Shown here piece after piece: positions 7,928 through 15,828 of a stretch of DNA of 50,874 bases; position 1 is the first letter of the stretch; every line of letters begins with the position of its first letter. A program made the translations under genes and the position numbers. Source of the DNA: Rhizobiales bacterium 62-17. GTDB lineage: Bacteria; Pseudomonadota; Alphaproteobacteria; Rhizobiales; Beijerinckiaceae. The stretch spans positions 1 through 50,874 of the forward strand of contig MKVW01000006.1 of assembly GCA_001898965.1 (NCBI GenBank), written 5' to 3'. The notes below the pieces were generated by a model, which saw only the letters and a list, made by a program, of their open reading frames with translations, made no database searches and was not told the origin of the DNA.

Positions 7928-9802
7928 TCAGGTCACTTCGGCAGGCCGAGGTGCGTCGGCTTCGGCATTCGTTTCCGCGCTGGTGTCATAGGCTGTCCAA
8001 AGCACGGCGACGCCGATGATGGCCGAAAGAATTGAAGCGCAGAAGACCGCGATCTTCGCCGCGTCGAAATCGCTGGCCACGGGGAAGGCCTGGCCGGCGA
8101 TGAACAGCGACATGGTGAAGCCGATACCGGCGAGGGCGCCAGCACCCCATAGTTGCCGCCAGGAATATTCGGCGGGTTTGACCGCGATCTTGAGCCAGAC
8201 GGCGAGTGCGGCGGCGCCGACCATGCCGATCGGTTTACCTATGACGAGGCCGACAATGATCGCCAGCATCAAACGCGGATGATCACTCCACACGCCCATG
8301 GACAGAACCACGCCGGCGTTGGCGAGCGCGAAGAGCGGTAGCACGAAATAGCTCGAACGCGGCGCCACATGGCGCAACATGCGGTCGGCGGGAGATTCAA
8401 GCCGATCGTGGATCGCATCGAGCGCGCGCATGGCTGGCGCCGAAGGGCCGTGCCGTAAAGCCTCGCCGTAGCGCATGGCTTCGGCCGTGACGATGGAATT
8501 CGCTTGGGTGATCAAGGCGCGCAGATTTGGCGGCGGCCGTGTCGGAATGAACAGGGCCAGCACGACGCCAGCCAGGGTCGCATGCAGGCCGCCGACATAG
8601 ACGCAGATCCACAAGGCGATGCCGAGCAGGATATAGGGTGTCGTCGCATAGACGGCCGAGCGGTTGAGAAAGGCGAGGGCGCCAACCACCGCGACGGCAG
8701 CGCCCAGCGCATAGAGATTCAGGGCGCCGGAATAGAAGGCGGCGACAACGATGATCGAGCCGATGTCGTCGACGATAGCCGCCGCTGTGAGGAAGATGCG
8801 CAGTTCGACGGGAACGCGCTGCCCCATCATGACGATGAGCGCGACCGCGAAGGCGGTATCTGTCGCCATCGGCACGCCCCAGCCATGGGCCCAGGGGCCG
8901 GAAGGAATGACCAGGAGATAGAGCAAGGCTGGCGCGACCATGCCGCCAAGTGCGCCGGCGATGGGGAGAGCCGCCGAGCGACGGCTGGCAAGATGGCCGA
9001 CGGTGAATTCGCGTTTGATTTCGAGGCCGACGACGAGGAAGAAAATCGTCAGCAGCGCATCGTTCACCCAATGCAGCAGCGACATGCGGAAAGCGGCGTC
9101 ACCGAGGGACAGGCCCATATAGGTGTGCCAGAATTTTTCAAAGCCGCCGGCCAAAGGTGAGTTCATCGCGAGAACGGCGGCGATCGTGCCGATCAGCAGT
9201 AAGATGCCGGTGGAAGGCGCCCAACTGGCGAAATCGAGCGCAGCGGAGCGGACGCGGTGGCCAAGCGAGCCGAGCATGGCATCGGCGAAAGAGCTTTCAT
9301 CCCACGGGCCGTCATAGCGGCGACCGTTCACAAAAAAAGTCGGCGTGTACATGACGCCGCTGGCATAGGAACTGGAAATGTCGGAATCGACCCGTTGGCG
9401 CGCGCGATAGGCGGTTTCTTCCAGATCTTCATCATCGAAATAGGACAGGCCGAGATCCGAGGCGACGGCGCGCAGATCATCCTCGGTGAGCGTGGTCGAG
9501 CGCGTCATCAGTTTGACATGCGCGTCCCAGAAGTGCTCGCTGTCGCGGGTGTATTCGACCAGCTCGGCGGCGCGGCGCGCGAGTTCGTTGTTGGTCAGCG
9601 GGCGGTGACGGAAGACATAGCGCAGGCGATCGCCGAACTGTTCGCGGACCTGAATGATCCTGTCATTGGCGGCGCGGCAATGGGGGCAGGCGTAGCTGCC
9701 ATATTCGACCAGAGTAATTTCGGCGGTCGCGTCGCCCAAAATGTGATCGACCGTCTCGTCCACGGGGCGGTCGAGACGGTTGGTCGAGCTCAATTCTGAC
9801 AT
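7928..9802 (-). CDS. nhaA: Fusion of a DsbA-like thioredoxin domain to Na+/H+ antiporter NhaA
   Basis: A 624-residue two-part protein. Residues 1 to about 185 form a DsbA-like thioredoxin domain with a Cys39-Pro-His-Cys42 redox motif and a cis-proline loop near Pro154 (YTPTFFVNG). From about residue 195 to the end it is NhaA, a 12-helix inner-membrane antiporter exchanging Na+ for H+. The NhaA core residues are conserved: Asp315 in MATDTAFAVAL and the Asp345-Asp346 pair in IVDDIGSI, matching D133, D163 and D164 of the E. coli protein. There is no signal peptide ahead of the thioredoxin domain. Plain NhaA is about 390 residues, so the fusion is real length, not a wrong start. The HPP gene lies upstream on the same strand, 99 bases away. 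Confidence 0.9.
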   Translation of the reverse strand: MSELSSTNRLDRPVDETVDHILGDATAEITLVEYGSYACPHCRAANDRIIQVREQFGDRLRYVFRHRPLTNNELARRAAELVEYTRDSEHFWDAHVKLMTRSTTLTEDDLRAVASDLGLSYFDDEDLEETAYRARQRVDSDISSSYASGVMYTPTFFVNGRRYDGPWDESSFADAMLGSLGHRVRSAALDFASWAPSTGILLLIGTIAAVLAMNSPLAGGFEKFWHTYMGLSLGDAAFRMSLLHWVNDALLTIFFLVVGLEIKREFTVGHLASRRSAALPIAGALGGMVAPALLYLLVIPSGPWAHGWGVPMATDTAFAVALIVMMGQRVPVELRIFLTAAAIVDDIGSIIVVAAFYSGALNLYALGAAVAVVGALAFLNRSAVYATTPYILLGIALWICVYVGGLHATLAGVVLALFIPTRPPPNLRALITQANSIVTAEAMRYGEALRHGPSAPAMRALDAIHDRLESPADRMLRHVAPRSSYFVLPLFALANAGVVLSMGVWSDHPRLMLAIIVGLVIGKPIGMVGAAALAVWLKIAVKPAEYSWRQLWGAGALAGIGFTMSLFIAGQAFPVASDFDAAKIAVFCASILSAIIGVAVLWTAYDTSAETNAEADAPRPAEVT

Positions 9803-9901
9803 TCAGAAAAACCTGCGAATAAAATCTGGTCGATGCCGTGGCGAGAGGCCCACACATAGGGATTTTGCACGACAGCTCAAGGTTTGAACAGATAGCAGCC
9901 C

Positions 9902-10573
9902 TCAGGTGATGGTTGAGCGCAACCGTCGCTGATGTGCGTTCAATTCCGCCTGTTCGAGCAGGCGTTCGAGATCGGCCCGTGCGATATCGAAACTTTCGCC
10001 CATCTGTTGCAGGGCTTCGTCGATATCGGCGGCGATGAAGGTCGGCGTGGCCGAGACAGGCGCTGGCAATGGCCGGTGTGGATAAGATCGGCGCAGGAGG
10101 CGATGGAAGAGCACGCCGGCGGCCACCATGGCGGCCGAATTGACGGCGACGGGCACCAGGGGGAACAGCAGGCCCCATTTGGCAACGATCGGCCCGCCCA
10201 GCGCCGCGGTCATGGCGACGGCACCGCCCGGCGGATGCAGAGATCGCGTCAGCGACATGATCGCCAGCGCCAGGCTGGCCGCCAGGGCCGCGGCCCAGGT
10301 TGGGTCATGGATCAACCAGGCACAGGCCAGACCGATGAAGGCAGCGATCATATTGCCGCCGATGACCGGCCACGGCTGGGCTAAAGGGCTGGCGGGTATG
10401 GCGAAGACGATGACCGCCGATGCGCCGACGGGCGCGATGATCAGGGGCGAGGTCTCACCGAGAACAGCGCAACTGGTGATGCCCGCCCAGGCGATGGCAA
10501 TGAATACCCCGAGACAAGACAAAGCGCGGTCACGGACGGTGGCGCCGGACAAAATCGGTTGGAAGAAACGCAA
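9902..10573 (-). CDS. HPP-family integral membrane protein
   Basis: A 223-residue membrane protein with four to five hydrophobic helices and the family signature LHPPGGAVAM (His-Pro-Pro) following SLTRSL. Also typical are the IIAPVGASAVIVFA and QPWPVIGGNMIAA segments. HPP proteins are poorly understood; some cyanobacterial members transport nitrite. The last 45 residues (from about DIDEALQQMGESFDI) form a soluble, probably helical tail not needed for the family core. It is upstream of and in the same direction as the nhaA fusion, so both may be one transcript, but no promoter between them was excluded. Confidence 0.8.
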   Translation of the reverse strand: MRFFQPILSGATVRDRALSCLGVFIAIAWAGITSCAVLGETSPLIIAPVGASAVIVFAIPASPLAQPWPVIGGNMIAAFIGLACAWLIHDPTWAAALAASLALAIMSLTRSLHPPGGAVAMTAALGGPIVAKWGLLFPLVPVAVNSAAMVAAGVLFHRLLRRSYPHRPLPAPVSATPTFIAADIDEALQQMGESFDIARADLERLLEQAELNAHQRRLRSTIT

Positions 10574-10605
10574 AATATCGCCTAACTAAGATGCAGTTGG
10601 CCTAG

Positions 10606-10655
10606 ATATTATGCACAAACAGGGTCCGTCAATTTATAATATCAGCATAATATGC
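10606..10655. promoter_or_regulatory. AT-rich inverted repeats in the divergent HPP / lipid-kinase promoter region
   Basis: In the 182-base divergent gap, ATATTATGC (10606-10614) recurs as its reverse complement GCATAATAT (10645-10653). The second copy lies inside the perfect 11-base palindrome GCATAATATGC (10645-10655). This AT-rich patch stands out from the surrounding GC-rich DNA and could hold promoters and a dimeric regulator site for one or both genes. No known regulator consensus was recognised. Confidence 0.35.
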
Positions 10656-10755
10656 TTGTGAAATATGCATAGCCTTCACGGCCGAGGCTGGATGCTCCTT
10701 GCGTCGAAACAGCCCTTTCCGCGTTGTCCTTCTGAAACGGGAGGCAATGCATCTC

Positions 10756-11757
10756 ATGATCGAAACAGAACGACCACGGGCGTGGCGCGAGGCGGTCTTG
10801 ATCGTCAATACGCGCTCGCGGCGGGGGAGAAAACTCTATGCTCACGCCAAAGTGGCTCTCGCCAACCATGGCGTAGCGCTCAGCGCGACTTATCCGGTGC
10901 GCGATCCTGGTCGTCTGCCGGAAATCGTCCAAGGCGTGGTGGCGCGAGGCCCCGTGCTTGTCATTGTCGGTGGTGGCGATGGCACGATCAGTTCCATCGT
11001 CGATTACTTTGTCGGCTCCACGGCGACGCTTGCGATTCTGCCGCTTGGGACCGCCAATAGTTTCGCGCGAACACTGACTATTCCCATCGATGTCGAGGGT
11101 GCGGCTGATGCCTTGGTCAACGGGACTGTTGCCGCCGTCGATCTGGGCTGCATCGATGGCGATCTCTTTGCCAATGCAGCGTCGATCGGCATTTCCGCTG
11201 CGATCGGACGCAGCCGGCCGCATCAACTCAAACGCTATCTGGGCCGCTTTGGCTATCTGATCGCGGCCGCCCGCATGCTGGCTACATTCAAGCCTTTTGC
11301 CTGTCGTTTGACTCATGAGGGGCGGATGGTTCTCGATGTCGCGCAAGCGGTTGATGTGCTCATTGCCAACGGACCCTATCATGGCGGCATGTTGGTCGCC
11401 GATGAAGCGGATGTCGAGAGCCGCGATATCGTCATTCGTATCATCAAAGGGAGTTCGCGCTGGGCTTTGGTGAGTGGCTGGTTGCGCATCTGGCTGCATC
11501 TTCCCTTGGGGCCGCATCGTTTGGATGTGGTGCGGACGAAGGCGGTGACCCTGACGACCGATCCGATCCGCTATGTTTCCATCGATGGCGAGGTGGTGAC
11601 CAAAACGCCTGTTCATGTCAGCGTCGCGCGACGGGCGTTGCGGGTCATCGTGCCGGCAACCTTCGTGGAACGATCTACTCCACATCCAAGTGAAGGAAAT
11701 ATCAGGGCAGGGATGCTCGCCTCGAATGACGGTCGGGAAGACCCTGTTAGTGCGTAG
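10756..11757 (+). CDS. Diacylglycerol kinase catalytic-domain (YegS/LCB5-like) lipid kinase
   Basis: A 333-residue protein of the DAGK/YegS/sphingosine-kinase superfamily, which phosphorylates lipid hydroxyl groups at the membrane using ATP. The nucleotide-binding signature VIVGGGDGTISSIVDYF is at about residues 73-89, and LPLGTANSFARTL follows, as in YegS. The C-terminal part carries the second beta-sandwich domain ending with YVSIDGEVVTKTPVHV. I choose ATG 10756, 11 bases after GGGAGG (10739-10744); ATG 10747 is only 2 bases from that site and 10699 has none. The lipid substrate is unknown. Confidence 0.8.
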   Translation: MIETERPRAWREAVLIVNTRSRRGRKLYAHAKVALANHGVALSATYPVRDPGRLPEIVQGVVARGPVLVIVGGGDGTISSIVDYFVGSTATLAILPLGTANSFARTLTIPIDVEGAADALVNGTVAAVDLGCIDGDLFANAASIGISAAIGRSRPHQLKRYLGRFGYLIAAARMLATFKPFACRLTHEGRMVLDVAQAVDVLIANGPYHGGMLVADEADVESRDIVIRIIKGSSRWALVSGWLRIWLHLPLGPHRLDVVRTKAVTLTTDPIRYVSIDGEVVTKTPVHVSVARRALRVIVPATFVERSTPHPSEGNIRAGMLASNDGREDPVSA

Positions 11758-11807
11758 TATCGGTCAGCTTCGCGGCGCACTATCAATGACATCGCCGTTT
11801 TGACTTA

Positions 11808-11824
11808 ATTAGAGTAATTCTAAT
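11808..11824. promoter_or_regulatory. Irr-type iron control element (ICE-like box)
   Basis: The 17-base inverted repeat ATTAGAGTAATTCTAAT contains TTAGAG-TAA-TTCTAA, one base away from the core TTAGAA-N3-TTCTAA of the iron control element bound by Irr in alphaproteobacteria. It lies about 190 bases ahead of piuC and overlaps a weak TTGACT/TAATAT promoter pair. A degenerate second copy (TTAGAAACATTCCAG, read on the minus strand, 11879-11893) sits just before a better promoter. Irr is known to act as activator or repressor depending on position. The assignment rests on motif match only. Confidence 0.55.
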
Positions 11825-11903
11825 ATCGATGCCCTAGGTGCCTTTGATGGTCAGGAAGTCCTTTTAAATCAAGGGTATCTGGAATGTTTCTAAGCTATTT
11901 GCT

Positions 11904-11932
11904 TTGACAAGCTTCGGGGCCGTTCGTAAAGA
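11904..11932 (+). promoter_or_regulatory. Predicted sigma-70 promoter of the piuC-exbB-exbD-tonB operon
   Basis: TTGACA (11904-11909) and TAAAGA (11927-11932) are separated by 17 bases, predicting a start near 11940. The untranslated leader would then contain the perfect inverted repeat CATGCAAC-GTT-GTTGCATG (11948-11966) before the piuC start at 12012. An 8-base-loop hairpin, GGCCGT/ACGGCC, covers 11918-11937. Confidence 0.5.
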
Positions 11933-12011
11933 CGGCCGTGGTTAGGACATGCAACGTTGTTGCATGCGCCCGGCAATCTTTTGGCGCGCCCCAACAAAAA
12001 GCTGCGAAGCG

Positions 12012-12695
12012 ATGCTGATCTGTGTCCCAGATGTCCTGACGAAAGAGGAGGTCGCCGACTTCCGCCGGATCATGGACGCGGCCGACTGGGAAGACGGTCG
12101 TTCGACGGCCGGCTCGATCTCGGCGCTGGTTAAGGACAATACGCAGCTTCCGCCCGACAGCGATGTGTCGCGCGCATTGGGCGAGCGCGTCATTACGGCG
12201 CTGACGCGCAGTCCGCTGTTCATTTCCGCCGCTGTGCCGCAGCGTATTTTTCCGCCCTTGTTCAATCGCTATGGCGTCGGCAACAAATTCGGCCTGCATG
12301 TCGACAATGCCGTGCGCGGTGACAAGCTGACGGGGCTGCGCATTCGCACCGATCTATCGGTGACGCTGTTTCTTTCCGAACCGGAAGAATATGACGGCGG
12401 CGAACTCGTCATCGAAGATCAATATGGCTCGCATGAAGTAAAACTCGCGGCTGGCAGCCTCGTGCTTTATCCAGCTTCCAGCCTGCACATGGTGACGCCG
12501 ATCACACGCGGTGTGCGCGTCGCTTCATTCTTCTGGTTGCAGAGCATGTTGCGCGAAGACCATCAACGTGCGTTGGTTTTCGATCTCGACCAGACCATTC
12601 AATCTCTCGCCACACGGCTCGGTTCAGGGGACGCGGACGTCGTGCGGCTGACGGGGATCTATCACAACCTCATCCGGCAATGGGCACAAGTATGA
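12012..12695 (+). CDS. piuC: PKHD-type Fe(II)/2-oxoglutarate dioxygenase (PiuC/YbiX family)
   Basis: A 227-residue oxygenase, the usual length for PiuC/YbiX, whose genes sit beside TonB-dependent iron-uptake genes and are iron-regulated. The iron ligands are visible at His96 and Asp98 ([11 protein letters not shown]) and His159 ([12 protein letters not shown]), with Arg169 positioned to hold 2-oxoglutarate; numbering matches E. coli YbiX. The hydroxylated substrate is not known for the family. I start at ATG 12012 because [14 protein letters not shown] aligns with the family N-terminus; the longer frame from 11949 begins inside an inverted repeat. The stop overlaps the exbB start (ATGA), so expression is coupled to the energiser genes. 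Confidence 0.88.
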   Translation: MLICVPDVLTKEEVADFRRIMDAADWEDGRSTAGSISALVKDNTQLPPDSDVSRALGERVITALTRSPLFISAAVPQRIFPPLFNRYGVGNKFGLHVDNAVRGDKLTGLRIRTDLSVTLFLSEPEEYDGGELVIEDQYGSHEVKLAAGSLVLYPASSLHMVTPITRGVRVASFFWLQSMLREDHQRALVFDLDQTIQSLATRLGSGDADVVRLTGIYHNLIRQWAQV

Positions 12696-13495
12696 ACAGG
12701 CGGCATCTCGGTACTCTGGTTTTGGCGGCGCAGGTTTTGGCGACACAGGTTTGGGCGCAAGAAGAGGTTGCGCCGCGCGTCGTGCCGCCATCGGGGGCCG
12801 TCCCGCACGATCTTTCGCCCTGGTCGATGTTCATGGCGGCCGACATTGTCGTGCAGGCGGTGATGGTCGGTTTGGCGTTTGCATCCGTGGTCACCTGGAC
12901 GATCTTCATCGCCAAGAGCGTGGAATTGGGGATCGCGCAGACGAAACTACGCCGTGCGATTGCCCGCATCGCCGGTTCGCGTTCTTTGGCCGATGCGCAA
13001 GAGACACTGCGCGGCGAGCGCAACATCGTTGCTCGCCTGCTCGATGCGGCTGCTCAAGAGGCGCATCTGTCGTCCGATATTACGGTCGATGGCGGCATCA
13101 AGGAGCGCGCCGCTTCGCATTTCAGCGAGATCGTGCGTCGTGAAACGGGTGGCATGCGCCGCGGCATGGGCTTGCTGGCGACCATCGGTTCCACCGGTCC
13201 CTTCGTTGGTCTGTTCGGCACCGTCTGGGGCATCATGAACAGCTTCATCGGCATTTCGAAATCGCAGACGACCAATCTGGCCGTCGTCGCGCCCGGCATT
13301 GCCGAAGCGCTTCTGGCGACGGCGCTGGGCCTTGTCGCGGCTATCCCGGCGGTCATTCTCTACAACTACTTTTCGCGCGGCACGAAATCTTATGGCGAGA
13401 CGGTGAGTGCGGCCTCGGGCCTGGTGCAGCGTCTCTTGTCCCGCGATCTCGACCGCGCTTACGGGCGCTCGGTCGCCAACACCCCGGCGGAGTGA
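12692..13495 (+). CDS. exbB: TonB-system proton channel protein ExbB
   Basis: A 267-residue MotA/TolQ/ExbB-family protein of the inner membrane. It starts with a cleavable-looking signal (to about VWAQ) and an extra hydrophobic first part typical of the longer ExbB form. TM1 is near [20 protein letters not shown]. The conserved [20 protein letters not shown] and [20 protein letters not shown] segments mark TM2 and TM3. With ExbD it uses the proton gradient to energise TonB. The start codon overlaps the piuC stop; exbD starts 3 bases after its own stop. Confidence 0.93.
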   Translation: MNRRHLGTLVLAAQVLATQVWAQEEVAPRVVPPSGAVPHDLSPWSMFMAADIVVQAVMVGLAFASVVTWTIFIAKSVELGIAQTKLRRAIARIAGSRSLADAQETLRGERNIVARLLDAAAQEAHLSSDITVDGGIKERAASHFSEIVRRETGGMRRGMGLLATIGSTGPFVGLFGTVWGIMNSFIGISKSQTTNLAVVAPGIAEALLATALGLVAAIPAVILYNYFSRGTKSYGETVSAASGLVQRLLSRDLDRAYGRSVANTPAE

Positions 13496-13498
13496 GCC

Positions 13499-13954
13499 AT
13501 GGCTGTCTCGCTTGGTGAAACCGATGACGAATATGATGAAGTGCATGAGATCAACGTCACGCCCTTCATCGACGTCATTCTGGTTCTGCTGATCATCTTC
13601 ATGGTGGCCGCGCCACTGTCGACGGTTGACCTGCCGGTCGATCTCCCCAGTTCGACCGCCAATCCGCAAAAGAAGCCGGATAAGCCGACGTATGTGACGA
13701 TCAAGTCGGATCTGTCGGTGGCGATCGGCGAGAGCATGGTGAAGCGGGTCGATCTCGCGCATCAGCTCGATCAGCTCCCGGACATGACCAAGGACAAGCG
13801 CATCTTTCTGCGGGCCGATAAGTCCGTGCCTTATGGCGAGATCATGAGCGTGTTCGAATTGCTGCGCACGGGCGGTTATCTCAAGGTCGCCCTGGTGGCC
13901 CTGGAAGGCGTGCCGGAGGCGAAGCCTCCCGAAGGGGGGAGCGCCACCCCATGA
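13499..13954 (+). CDS. exbD: TonB-system protein ExbD
   Basis: A 151-residue ExbD/TolR-family protein: a short cytoplasmic N-terminus, one transmembrane helix and a periplasmic domain. The helix segment INVTPFIDVILVLLIIFMVA contains the essential membrane aspartate (FID). The periplasmic part includes VTIKSDLSVAIGES and the FLRADKSVPYGEIMSV segment. It forms the motor complex with ExbB and TonB. Its last codons overlap the tonB start (ATGA), indicating translational coupling. Confidence 0.93.
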   Translation: MAVSLGETDDEYDEVHEINVTPFIDVILVLLIIFMVAAPLSTVDLPVDLPSSTANPQKKPDKPTYVTIKSDLSVAIGESMVKRVDLAHQLDQLPDMTKDKRIFLRADKSVPYGEIMSVFELLRTGGYLKVALVALEGVPEAKPPEGGSATP

Positions 13955-14724
13955 TGCCGAAGAGCTCGATGGCCCTGTGGACTGTAGCCGCCGCTGGCGC
14001 GCTAGCCTTGCACCTTGGCGGTGCGATGGTTGCCATGTCCTATGCCAATGTCGAGCCGACGGAAGATGAGGATGGGGCGCCGGCGATCGAGATCGGGCTG
14101 GAATTGGCTTCCCTGAAAGCCGAACCTTCCGATCTGCCGCCGGGGCCGGAGGCTGAAGCTTCCGCCGCGTCGCAGGCGGTGCAGGAGCAGAAGGTCCAGA
14201 CCGAACAGACCGAATTCGAAAAGGGCGATCCGACCGAGACGGAAGATCCTGATCGCGTGGTACAGCCGCAGACCACCGAGAAGCCGAAGGAAGAGGAGCC
14301 GCAGACGACGGCCGTGCCGGCCACGCAGTCGACGGAATCGGTCGCTTCCGAAGCAACAGCCGCGCCGACGGTCGAGGAAGCGCCGCCGAGCGAGAAATCG
14401 GTCGCGCCTGTCATTGGCACCGGTCGCAGCCTGCAGCGGATTCGCGCCACCTGGCAGCGCCAGCTCGTCGCCCATATCGATCGCCACAAGCGTTATCCCA
14501 CGGGCGGGGCGCGCCGCAGTGTTGAAGTTGTCGTGCAGTTCGAACTCGACCGTCTTGGCCATGTGAAAACGATCGGTATCGCCAAGGGGTCGGGGGATAC
14601 CAATTTCGATGAAGCGGCCATCGCGATGATGCGTCGCTCCGACCCAGTGCCGCCGCCGCCGCCGCTGGTGGCCGACGAGGGGCTGAGCTTCACAATGCCC
14701 ATCGTCTTCCGTGTCAAAGGCTGA
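13951..14724 (+). CDS. tonB: Energy-transducing protein TonB
   Basis: A 257-residue TonB-family protein. A single N-terminal transmembrane helix (about residues 7-30, with a helix histidine in ALALHLGG) anchors it. A long acidic and proline/threonine-rich linker (about 31-150) spans the periplasm, and a C-terminal domain contacts TonB-dependent receptors: RYPTGGARRSVEVVVQFELD, a LGHVKTIGIAKGSG segment, and FDEAAIAMMRRSDPVPPPPP. It is the last gene of the four-gene operon. No TonB-dependent receptor gene is in the window, so the siderophore or haem served is unknown. Confidence 0.9.
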   Translation: MMPKSSMALWTVAAAGALALHLGGAMVAMSYANVEPTEDEDGAPAIEIGLELASLKAEPSDLPPGPEAEASAASQAVQEQKVQTEQTEFEKGDPTETEDPDRVVQPQTTEKPKEEEPQTTAVPATQSTESVASEATAAPTVEEAPPSEKSVAPVIGTGRSLQRIRATWQRQLVAHIDRHKRYPTGGARRSVEVVVQFELDRLGHVKTIGIAKGSGDTNFDEAAIAMMRRSDPVPPPPPLVADEGLSFTMPIVFRVKG

Positions 14725-14729
14725 GTTGG

Positions 14730-15722
14730 TCAGCCTTTAGCGCGTGAGCGAAAAATGTCACAGATTTCGGGCGATTGCAGCCAGCCGTCGATGCGGGGAT
14801 GCTGCATGTTCGATGGATCGGTTTTCGAGAACGTTTCGTAGCTCGAGGCGACGAAATCCTCCAGCGTGTAAAAATAAGCTTTGTTCTTCGGGCCTGGGTG
14901 ACTGGCGCGCTTGAACACATAGTCGCCCTTGACGCCGAGGCGCTTGGCGATCGGCGGATAGATCGGCAGCACCGCATCGTCCACCAGGCGATCGACGGCG
15001 AAGCGATCGAAGTCGCCTTCGCGGAGGCTCAAGCCTTCCTTGCGCAAGAGCATCCGGGCGACGTCATACATCACATGGGCTTTGGGGTGCACGGGCGTGT
15101 GCATGAAGCAACCTGCGCGACTCCAGCGGATCATATCGGGGCCATAGTCGAGATCGCATTCGCGGCCGAGCCGCAGCATCTCCTCCCAGGCCGACTGCCA
15201 GACATCGAAATAGCCGAGCCGCTCGTACATGTCCTCGTTCATCAGGCTCAATGCCTGCTTCTGCGAGAGACCCAAGCGGAAGGCGGTGGAGAGAATGGCC
15301 GATTGGGAAACGTTGAACAGGCCGAGCACGGCACTTGGCGAGCCTGGCTTCTGCAGGAAGAGAAAGTCGGGATGATAGGCGGGGAAGTGAAACAGCGGGA
15401 ACCAACGGATGTTCGGCATCAGTCGTTCGAGCGTCGTGTGATCGCCGAAGCGCAGATGGGTCGAAATGTACTTCAGGCCGAAGACGTAGTCGTAGTCGCG
15501 CAGCACCTTCGCCAGTAGTTCCGGCGTTGTGCGGTTGCCGAGCAGGATCTGGATGGGATCGACGGTCGCGCCGGGAAGCAGCATGTCCATCGCATAGGCG
15601 ACGCCAAAAGTCTGGCAGTTGGCGATGACGGCGATATGGGGGCCATTCGACTTGCGTCGATTACGACCTGCGACCTGACGCACGCGCATAGACAGCACGC
15701 GCCGGTCAAATGCGGACAGCAT
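14730..15722 (-). CDS. WcbI-like polysaccharide biosynthesis family protein
   Basis: A 330-residue protein with the WcbI start motif HIAVIANCQTFGVAYAMDML near residue 28, the segment that binds coenzyme A in the capsule-synthesis protein WcbI. The rest includes FPLFHFPAYHPDFLFLQKPG and a long C-terminal helical part with HPKAHVMYDVARMLL. WcbI proteins are thought to be acyl- or acetyltransferases acting on capsule sugars. The start has CGGAG five bases upstream on its strand. It is divergent from the GSCFA gene, 106 bases away. The specific role is unknown; the family call is fairly firm. Confidence 0.7.
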   Translation of the reverse strand: MLSAFDRRVLSMRVRQVAGRNRRKSNGPHIAVIANCQTFGVAYAMDMLLPGATVDPIQILLGNRTTPELLAKVLRDYDYVFGLKYISTHLRFGDHTTLERLMPNIRWFPLFHFPAYHPDFLFLQKPGSPSAVLGLFNVSQSAILSTAFRLGLSQKQALSLMNEDMYERLGYFDVWQSAWEEMLRLGRECDLDYGPDMIRWSRAGCFMHTPVHPKAHVMYDVARMLLRKEGLSLREGDFDRFAVDRLVDDAVLPIYPPIAKRLGVKGDYVFKRASHPGPKNKAYFYTLEDFVASSYETFSKTDPSNMQHPRIDGWLQSPEICDIFRSRAKG

Positions 15723-15828
15723 CTGAACTCCGACCTACGACTGAATCAAGATTCTGGCCGTGACATTCGTCCAATGCGGACCTATCGTCAATCTCAACTC
15801 AATTCACGCGGTTTTCACGAGGATTCCG

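Noticed and set aside
11949..12011. Earlier ATG for piuC
   Set aside because: It begins inside an inverted repeat and adds residues absent from the family; with ATG 12012 the metal ligands fall at the family positions 96, 98 and 159.
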